Shown here piece after piece: positions 58,122 through 64,000 of a DNA stretch of 64,000 bases (positions within the stretch are counted from its first letter, which is position 1; each line of letters begins with the position of its first letter). Below the pieces are notes generated by a model. It did no database searches, had not been told where the DNA came from, and worked only from the letters and a program-made list of their open reading frames with translations. Location: NCBI RefSeq assembly GCF_000177535.2, contig NC_015673.1, positions 2,294,001 to 2,358,000 of the forward strand, in the 5' to 3' direction. Position numbers and translations under genes: made by a program. Origin of the DNA: Corynebacterium resistens DSM 45100 (GTDB lineage Bacteria; Actinomycetota; Actinomycetes; Mycobacteriales; Mycobacteriaceae).

Positions 58122-59549
58122 CTACAGGTTAATCATGTGCCCTGCGATACCGTGGGCAGCTTCCTTCATCGCCTCGGACAACGTTGGGTGGGTGTGAACG
58201 TTGCGTGCGATCTCTTCAGCCGTCAGGTCGAAGCGCTGAGCCAAGGTCAACTCTGGCAGCAGCTCGGAGACATCCGGGCCAACCATGTGGCCACCCAGCA
58301 GCTCGCCGTACTCGGCATCTGCCACCAACTTCACGAAGCCAACCGCATGGCCCAAGCCCTGGGCCTTGCCGTTGGCAGTGTATGGGAAGGTAGCGACCTT
58401 GATTTCACGGCCTTCTTCCTCTGCCTTCTTCTTGGCGGCCTCTTCGGTGTAACCGAAGGATGCGACCTGTGGGGAGCAGAAGGTAGCGCGCGGCATCATC
58501 TGGTAGTCACCCAGCAGCTGGGTCTCTTCGCCGGCGATAACCTCAGCGGCCACAACACCCTGAGCCTCTGCCACGTGAGCCAGCTGCAGCTTGGCGGTTA
58601 CATCACCAATCGCGTAGATGTGATCCACGCTGGTCCGCATCTCATCATCGATGTCGATAGCGCCACGCTCGGTCAGCTTCACACCGGTGTTCTCCAGCCC
58701 AAAGCCTTCTACGCGAGGAGCGAAGCCGATGGAAACCATCACGCGGTCAGCCTTAAGGGTTTCGGTCTTCGAGCCATCGGCGGACTCGATATCCACTTCA
58801 ACACCCTTACCTTCGCCAAGATCACGAACCGCAGTGGTCTTGTGACCAGTCTTGAGGTTCACGCCTAGCTTCTTGTACTGCTTGGCGATTTCCTTGGAGA
58901 CGTCCTTGTCCTCGTTAGGCAAAACGCGATCCATGAACTCCACCACGGTGATATCCACACCGAAGTTGCTCAAAACGTATGCGAACTCCATGCCGATGGC
59001 ACCCGCACCGATGATGACCATGGACTTTGGAGCATTCTCATTGAGAATCTGCTCTTCATAGGAAACAACGTTTCCGCCAAGCTCTACTCCAGGCAGGGAG
59101 CGCACCACGGAACCGGTAGCAATGATGCAGTTATCGAAGGAGATCTTCTTTCCTGCGTCATCCCCCTCGGTGATCTCGATGGTGTGATCATCAACGAAGC
59201 TGCCCAAGCCATTGATCTCTTGGATCTTGTTCTTCTTCATCAGGAAGTGAACACCCTTAACGATGTTCCCGGAGACCTTGCGGGAGCGCTGGTGCGCCAC
59301 CTTGAAGTCCATAGAGATGTTGTCTCCGGTAATTCCGTAAGTCTTCGCTTCCTTGGTAATGGTGTGCGCCAGCTCCGCATTACGGATCAGAGCCTTCGAG
59401 GGGATACATCCCACGTTGAGGCACACGCCACCCCAGTACTGCTTCTCGATAACGGCGGTCTTCAGACCCAGTTGAGCAGCACGAATAGCTGCTACGTATC
59501 CGCCGGGCCCGGCACCGAGTACTACTACGTCAAAATGTTCTTCAGCCAC
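58122..59549 (-). CDS. lpd: Dihydrolipoamide dehydrogenase
   Basis: The E3 subunit of pyruvate and 2-oxoglutarate dehydrogenase complexes, about 475 residues. [15 protein letters not shown] binds [16 protein letters not shown] holds the redox disulfide; HTHPTLSEA near the end has the catalytic His-Glu. The start is GTG 59549 (VAEEHFD) or TTG 59558. It is transcribed away from the porin-like gene upstream, with about 220 bases between. Confidence 0.96.
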   Translation of the reverse strand: MAEEHFDVVVLGAGPGGYVAAIRAAQLGLKTAVIEKQYWGGVCLNVGCIPSKALIRNAELAHTITKEAKTYGITGDNISMDFKVAHQRSRKVSGNIVKGVHFLMKKNKIQEINGLGSFVDDHTIEITEGDDAGKKISFDNCIIATGSVVRSLPGVELGGNVVSYEEQILNENAPKSMVIIGAGAIGMEFAYVLSNFGVDITVVEFMDRVLPNEDKDVSKEIAKQYKKLGVNLKTGHKTTAVRDLGEGKGVEVDIESADGSKTETLKADRVMVSIGFAPRVEGFGLENTGVKLTERGAIDIDDEMRTSVDHIYAIGDVTAKLQLAHVAEAQGVVAAEVIAGEETQLLGDYQMMPRATFCSPQVASFGYTEEAAKKKAEEEGREIKVATFPYTANGKAQGLGHAVGFVKLVADAEYGELLGGHMVGPDVSELLPELTLAQRFDLTAEEIARNVHTHPTLSEAMKEAAHGIAGHMINL

Positions 59550-59685
59550 GGTTCCCAAGGATACGCATTACTTCGGGTATTGTCCCCCGGACTTTTCCCC
59601 GATCCGCACCTTTTGGGGGACACCCTTCAACCACCCAACCTGCCCCTACCTCTGCTTTAGGGCTTCACGGTGGCCTTCTAGCACC

Positions 59686-59742
59686 GACGCCACGCGCTAC
59701 CCGGCACCGTTTTCACAGTGCACGCGAGCAGCGCGTGGCGTC
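59686..59742. repeat. Inverted repeat of 13 bases carrying the GACGCCAC motif
   Basis: GACGCCACGCGCT (59686-59698) and AGCGCGTGGCGTC (59730-59742) are exact reverse complements with 31 bases between. The left copy is a GACGCCAC motif seen over a dozen times in the window, so this is a head-to-head pair. It lies between lpd and the small porin-like gene. No clear T-run favours a terminator in either direction. Confidence 0.6.
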
Positions 59743-59772
59743 ATAAAAAAGATAAAAGAATAGCCAGTGAGC

Positions 59773-59910
59773 TTAGCTAAACACCGAGAAGATGGTGGTA
59801 AGGGCGCTGGCTAGAACCTGGCCAATGTACCCCAGCACGGTGTTGAAAGCGACAATGATGGCGTCACTCGAGCCGAAAACAAATCCTGCAGTTTCCTGTG
59901 AAGAGCCCAT
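59773..59910 (-). CDS. 45-residue peptide, candidate PorA-type cell-wall porin subunit
   Basis: An ATG at 59910 with GAAAGG 6 bases upstream gives MGSSQETAGFVFGSSDAI and a hydrophobic, Ala/Ile/Val-rich helical remainder ending SVFS. The length equals that of C. glutamicum PorA (45 residues), and there is no signal peptide, as in the PorA/PorH peptides. It carries Ser residues that could take a mycolate, and it is beside a mycolyltransferase, the enzyme class that modifies such porins. Sequence identity to known PorA proteins is not evident by eye, so this is a candidate, not a firm call. Another small membrane peptide is the alternative. Confidence 0.55.
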   Translation of the reverse strand: MGSSQETAGFVFGSSDAIIVAFNTVLGYIGQVLASALTTIFSVFS

Positions 59911-60002
59911 GGTGAACCTTTCTCTATATTCCCTTGATAGACGGGAGTTGGGGGTGCAACGGGCGCAGCCACTATTGCTGTCGTGGCGCATAGCTACCGT
60001 GC

Positions 60003-60021
60003 TGTTATCAATGTGATAACA
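60003..60021. promoter_or_regulatory. Palindrome between porin-like gene and mycolyltransferase
   Basis: TGTTATCA and TGATAACA are exact reverse complements around ATG. The site is 92 bases upstream of the porin-like start and 209 bases upstream of the mycolyltransferase start, so it could control both. The rest of the 320-base gap holds no gene; an open frame that reaches back into it from the mycolyltransferase is not supported. Confidence 0.65.
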
Positions 60022-60230
60022 ATACCCTCGCCCTGGGAAATTTAAGAACTAAATGGTCGATTCGGCGACACTGACCTCGAGTTTTCAAAAACCAACGGGG
60101 GAGCCACTCAGGAAATTTTTAATTGTTACTTCCCAAAAAGCATTGCGAAAGGGTAACGTACCCCGTGACTCCCAGCGTTACAATGAGTAATCGCTATTTT
60201 GACCTTCAAGAGGAACCCGAGGACCCTAAT

Positions 60231-61460
60231 ATGAAGCGCCCCTTGAACCGCATCGGCGCCGCTGCCGTCATTGCACTCGCAGCTGCCTCTACTGCAGTCA
60301 TCGCTCCAACCGCTGTTGCACAGACTGATAACGCTGCTAAGCCAGCAAAGATCACGCTGAAGCCCGAACTCACCGAAGAGCAGGCTCAGGTTCAGTGGCG
60401 CAAGATCATTGCCGCCTACCAAGAGAAAGGCTTCGATAACGTCTTCGAGGCCACCGCACATTCCGATTCCATGAATCGTGATATCCCGGTTGTAGTCATC
60501 CAGCCTCACGATAAGAGCAAGCGCGACAACGCCCCTACCGTTTACATGCTCAATGGTGCTGACGGTGGCGAGGGTGCCGCAAACTGGATCGCTCAGTCCG
60601 ATGTGATCACCTACTACGGTGGCAACAATGGCCAGTTCTCTGATGTTGACGCTTCCCCGGGAATCGGCGCCAACATCGTGATCCCTATGGCAGGTGCGTA
60701 CTCTTACTACACCGACTGGGTTAAGGAACAGAAGAACCTGCAGGGTGGTGGCGGAATCCAGAAGTGGGAGACCTTCCTGACCAAGGAGCTGCCACAAGGA
60801 ATCGAGCCAGCGCTGAAGGCTAATCAAGACAAGCGTGCATTGGCGGGCCTGTCCATGTCCGCTACTTCCGTGTTGAACCTCGCGCAGCACAACCCTGGTT
60901 TCTACGATTCCATCGGTTCGTTCTCTGGCTGTGCCGCAACAACCACCGGACTTGCGCCTGAGTTCATCAACATCACCGTGGGCCGTGGTGGCGCTTCCAT
61001 CGACAAGATGTGGGGTGGCCGCAACACGAAGACTGCGCGCTACAACGATCCGCAGCTGAATGCTCACAAGTTGAAGGGCCAGCAGAACATCTACATCTCG
61101 AACGGCTCAGGCTTCGCCGGCCCTCACGACCTGCTGGGCTCCGAGCGCGTTCGTGGCAACTCCTCGGCTTCCGCAACCGTGATCGTGGAAGGTGGCGTGA
61201 TCGAAGCGGCTACCAACATGTGCACCCACCAGTTCCGTGCACGCACCAATGCCTTGGGCATCCCAGTGACCTACAACTTCCGCCCCGTCGGCACCCACCA
61301 GTGGGGCTACTGGCAGGACGACATGCGCGACTACTGGCCAGTCCTAGTCAAGGGGCTGGGCACTGGCGCAGAAAAGCCCGCCGAGCCACGTCAGAGCCGC
61401 GGTGGCGACCTGGCAGGCAGCATCGCTACCCTGACCGGCAGCAAGCCAGCCACCAAGTAG
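60231..61460 (+). CDS. Trehalose corynomycolyltransferase (antigen 85-like)
   Basis: A 409-residue exported esterase that transfers corynomycolate onto trehalose or other acceptors in the outer membrane. A signal peptide (1-30, ending AVA) is followed by an alpha/beta hydrolase. The nucleophile Ser208 is in GLSMSATS, and His356 is in VGTHQWGYW. The ATG at 60231 has GAGGA upstream. A C-terminal tail of about 35 residues lies past the fold. A strong terminator follows. Confidence 0.92.
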   Translation: MKRPLNRIGAAAVIALAAASTAVIAPTAVAQTDNAAKPAKITLKPELTEEQAQVQWRKIIAAYQEKGFDNVFEATAHSDSMNRDIPVVVIQPHDKSKRDNAPTVYMLNGADGGEGAANWIAQSDVITYYGGNNGQFSDVDASPGIGANIVIPMAGAYSYYTDWVKEQKNLQGGGGIQKWETFLTKELPQGIEPALKANQDKRALAGLSMSATSVLNLAQHNPGFYDSIGSFSGCAATTTGLAPEFINITVGRGGASIDKMWGGRNTKTARYNDPQLNAHKLKGQQNIYISNGSGFAGPHDLLGSERVRGNSSASATVIVEGGVIEAATNMCTHQFRARTNALGIPVTYNFRPVGTHQWGYWQDDMRDYWPVLVKGLGTGAEKPAEPRQSRGGDLAGSIATLTGSKPATK

Positions 61461-61512
61461 GCGCTTAAGGCAAATAGCAGCTAACTCCTTGGAAGAGTTT
61501 TGATGCTACTAC

Positions 61513-61553
61513 GGGGCCAGCCTTCCAATTTAGGAAGTTGCTGGCCCCTTTTG
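61513..61553 (+). terminator. Intrinsic terminator of the mycolyltransferase gene
   Basis: GGGGCCAGC...TTCC pairs with GGAA...GCTGGCCCC, followed by TTTT. It lies about 50 bases past the stop. Confidence 0.85.
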
Positions 61554-61667
61554 CATAGCGGGTTTCCTCGCGATAATCAGCAACCTGAACTTTCAAGGGG
61601 CTCTGCCTTTGCCCTGCCCACTGCACCCGAAGCCGAGTTTCGCTTCCCAACCTTGTAAGGTTTCGGT

Positions 61668-63323
61668 GTGACTGTTCAACGCCCCCACCGCAGTTCCCCC
61701 ATCGTCGGCGCCCGCGATAGCTACACAGGCGTGGACTTCAACCTAGGGTTCCACATCCTCCACTACAACTTGGAGATGACTTATAACGCGAGCCCAAATC
61801 ATCTGCGCGCCACAGCTACCTTAACGATGGAAAACTATCTTCCATTGAAAACCTTGACACTCGACTTGGCAGAAGCACTCCGCGTGGACAAGGTAGAAAT
61901 TAGTGGGCACGGTGCTGCACGCACCGAACCAGACCTGACCTCGAAGTTGCAATTGAAGCGCTACAGGCAGTCCAACAAGAAGCTTCACCTGACCTTCGTC
62001 GAAGAAATCCCCGAGGATCTCTCCTTTGATGTAAAGATTCGCTACGCCGGCAATCCCCGCCCGCTGCGTTCGCAATGGGGCGAGGTGGGTTGGGAGGAAA
62101 CCAATAATGGCGCCTTGGTAGCTGGCCAGCCTAATGGCGCACCCAGTTGGTTCCCGTGTGATGACACCCCGGATGAGAAAGCAACGTACCGTATTGCTTT
62201 CACCACGAATAAGGACATAACCGCGGTAGCCACAGGTACCCAGGTTGAGGTCGCACATCGGGGCGCATGGACAACCCGTGTGTTCGAGGTGAACTACCCC
62301 ATGGCTACATATTTAGCCGCGGTGTATGTGGGGCCATACCAGCAATCGGACCTACCCGCCGCTCAAGTGGGGCGTAAAACGGTACCGGTCAATGCTTGGC
62401 TGCCTTACGGGGATCATCAATCGCGGCTCGTCCGCGAGCGCTTCTCCCATGATTTCGCTGATCAGACAGCCATGATCGAAGCCTATAGTGACATGTTCGG
62501 CCCCTACCCATTCCCGGAATACGGTGTGGTGATCACGGACGAAGTCATGGAGATTCCACTAGAGGCTCAAGCCATGAGCATGTTTGGCAAGAACCATGCC
62601 AATGGCAAAAAGACTTGGGAACGCCTCATCGCCCACGAGCTTTCCCATCAATGGTTCGGCAACTCTGTCGGCCTCGTGGAGTGGCGCGACATCTGGCTGA
62701 ATGAGGGATTCGCCTGCTACGCGGAATGGCTATGGTTCGAACGCTCCCAGAACATCCCGGCGGAGAAGCACGCCCGTTTCCATTACCACCACCTGGCGAA
62801 TAAGCCACAGGATTTGCGGCTCATCGATCCCGGCGCGTCGGACATGTTCGATGATCGCGTTTACAAGCGCGGTGCCCTCACTGTCCACGCCTTGCGCGTG
62901 TTGTTGGGCGATGAGGATTTCTTCGCGCTACTGCGCCGCTGGACGTCAGAACACCGCTTCGGGCTCGTGGAAACTCGCGATCTGGAAAACCTCGTCCACG
63001 ATCAGATCCAGCACCGCAAGGACATCACCCCCGCTGATGTCTCTGCCCTCTTTGATGCTTGGCTGCGGCACCCCGAGTTGCCGAACTTCCCGGCCACTCC
63101 GTCGTCGCCATATTTCGGTACGACGCCCACGAGTTCCCTCACCGAGGATCTCACCGGGCTTCCCGCAGCTGACTTGGACACGGAGGTCGATGCAGGTGGC
63201 CCAGCTCGCGCTGCGACTCAAGCAGCCGCCCAAGCTAAGGAGGCCGCTGCCCAAGCGGGCCAGGTTGTCAGCAATGCTGCAAAAGACGTGCTCAGTGCAG
63301 CTAAGAATGCCTTGGGCAATTGA
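61668..63323 (+). CDS. M1-family zinc metallopeptidase
   Basis: A 551-residue peptidase from a GTG at 61668. The zinc site is HELSHQ (His323, Glu324, His327) with the third ligand Glu346 in NEGF, the right 18-residue spacing. The usual GAMEN exopeptidase motif is replaced by LEAQ (298-301), as in a shorter actinobacterial group. There is no signal peptide. The C-terminal 50 residues are an Ala/Gln/Lys-rich amphipathic helix, not part of the catalytic fold. Substrate unknown. Confidence 0.88.
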   Translation: MTVQRPHRSSPIVGARDSYTGVDFNLGFHILHYNLEMTYNASPNHLRATATLTMENYLPLKTLTLDLAEALRVDKVEISGHGAARTEPDLTSKLQLKRYRQSNKKLHLTFVEEIPEDLSFDVKIRYAGNPRPLRSQWGEVGWEETNNGALVAGQPNGAPSWFPCDDTPDEKATYRIAFTTNKDITAVATGTQVEVAHRGAWTTRVFEVNYPMATYLAAVYVGPYQQSDLPAAQVGRKTVPVNAWLPYGDHQSRLVRERFSHDFADQTAMIEAYSDMFGPYPFPEYGVVITDEVMEIPLEAQAMSMFGKNHANGKKTWERLIAHELSHQWFGNSVGLVEWRDIWLNEGFACYAEWLWFERSQNIPAEKHARFHYHHLANKPQDLRLIDPGASDMFDDRVYKRGALTVHALRVLLGDEDFFALLRRWTSEHRFGLVETRDLENLVHDQIQHRKDITPADVSALFDAWLRHPELPNFPATPSSPYFGTTPTSSLTEDLTGLPAADLDTEVDAGGPARAATQAAAQAKEAAAQAGQVVSNAAKDVLSAAKNALGN

Positions 63324-63344
63324 GAAAGGCTGGGCGGATCCCCT

Positions 63345-64000
63345 ATGCGCGCTATGAGCCTAGCCACCGTGTTAGTGGCAGCATCCGGATACCTCATCCT
63401 CATCGTGGCGGCGCATGCATTGGGCAAAGCCAACTACGAGATCTTCCTCGTGTATTGGGGATTCTTCTTCGCCCTCACTGGTTTCCTCGACGGCTTAATG
63501 CAGGAAACTACGCGCGCGGTCACTGCTCGTCGCAATGTTGAGGAGGCAAATGCTCACCGGGAATCCGGGGCACCCCACACTCGCCCGATTCGCGCCGCCG
63601 CTTTAATTGCAGTGATCTTCGCGGCTTTCATTGCACTCACTAGCCCGCTGTACATCGGCAAGATGGCCCCGGATACTCCGGTTCTCGGCGCCACCCTACT
63701 CGCGGTGGGGCTCGCGAGTTACGCCTTCCAAGCGTTATTGTGCGGACTACTCTCCGCTGCTCTGGCGTGGAACCGCTTTGCGCTCTTGATCACGATTGAC
63801 TCGGTCTCCCGCCTAGTTCTGGCGCTAGTGGCCTTAGCTTTGGGGTGGCACACCATCGCCTTCCTGCTGGTCACAGTGTTAGGCGCGATAACTTGGCTGG
63901 GGTTCGTCCTACTGTCTGCTGAATGCCGAGCACTGTTGTCCGAACGGGCCGATGCCAATCAGCGCACGTTCCTACACCGTACCGTCAAGGCCATGATCGC
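63345..64000 (+). CDS. Multi-TM membrane protein, cut by window end
   Basis: 218 codons are open from the ATG at 63345 to the edge, with no stop. There are about six hydrophobic helices (near 8-25, 33-50, 78-97, 110-130, 140-160 and 165-185) with a polar loop at 55-76. It resembles the N-terminal half of a Wzx/MATE-type polysaccharide flippase, but the end is missing and I cannot fix the family. It starts 21 bases after the peptidase stop and is probably in the same transcript. Confidence 0.7.
   Translation, partial: MRAMSLATVLVAASGYLILIVAAHALGKANYEIFLVYWGFFFALTGFLDGLMQETTRAVTARRNVEEANAHRESGAPHTRPIRAAALIAVIFAAFIALTSPLYIGKMAPDTPVLGATLLAVGLASYAFQALLCGLLSAALAWNRFALLITIDSVSRLVLALVALALGWHTIAFLLVTVLGAITWLGFVLLSAECRALLSERADANQRTFLHRTVKAMI

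Noticed and set aside
60126..61067. 313-codon open frame antisense to the mycolyltransferase
   Set aside because: The catalytic motifs and signal peptide on the plus strand are decisive.

Overview
The window is chromosomal DNA of a Corynebacterium or close mycolate-forming relative. The evidence is a trehalose corynomycolyltransferase, MshA for mycothiol, a RamB-type acetate regulator beside isocitrate lyase, a DUF2505 and an LmeA-like protein, the mycobacterial-type small ribosomal protein bS22, and a long gene order shared with mycobacteria (mshA, ybjN, gpmA, senX3/regX3, a Cys-rich protein, ppx, proC, an HTH gene, bS22, hemA/C/D/B). I cannot name the species from sequence alone.

Layout. 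1-5.1 kb: rml genes for dTDP-rhamnose. rmlB is separated from rmlC-rmlA by an IS6-family element and a cut-down iron-siderophore ABC transporter. An HTH regulator/membrane protein pair diverges from rmlB and has a perfect palindrome over its promoter. 5.1-21.5 kb: a long minus-strand run with cytochrome c biogenesis (ccsB, resB, ccdA, a ResA-like lipoprotein) and early heme synthesis (hemL, hemB, hemD, hemC, hemA). Two unknown membrane proteins and a P-type-ATPase-like protein that has lost its catalytic motifs lie within it. hemE and hemY are not in this cluster. 21.7-31.9 kb: glutaredoxin-like protein, HAD phosphatase, bS22, BldC-like HTH, proC, a protein with a 14-copy KAEAER-type repeat, exopolyphosphatase, a Cys-rich protein, RegX3/SenX3, phosphoglycerate mutase, YbjN and a 59-residue membrane protein.

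32-43.6 kb: a membrane gene broken by an in-frame stop and overlapping an HNH endonuclease gene, mshA, an acyl-CoA ligase, murB, DUF2505, an LmeA-like protein, deoC, DUF2516 and DUF445. 43.2-47.2 kb: succinate dehydrogenase sdhCAB plus a small membrane protein. 47.4-50.9 kb: a GH65 disaccharide phosphorylase with beta-phosphoglucomutase. 51-56.9 kb: glyoxylate shunt aceB and aceA, divergent across a 582-base regulatory region, then ramB. 56.9-59.5 kb: a membrane protein and lpd. 59.7-61.5 kb: a 45-residue porin-like peptide gene divergent from a mycolyltransferase, with a TGTTATCA/TGATAACA palindrome between them. 61.7-64 kb: an M1-family metallopeptidase and a multi-TM protein cut by the window end.

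Functionally the window joins heme and cytochrome c assembly with respiration (SDH, Lpd) and acetate/fatty-acid use (FadD, glyoxylate shunt, RamB). It also carries envelope genes (rhamnose, MurB, mycolyltransferase, LmeA-like). The items most worth a second look are the catalytically dead P-type-ATPase-like protein in the heme run, the palindrome-controlled HTH/membrane pair, the porin-like peptide beside the mycolyltransferase, and an over-represented short motif, TTGTTCCGACGCCAC and its shorter forms.
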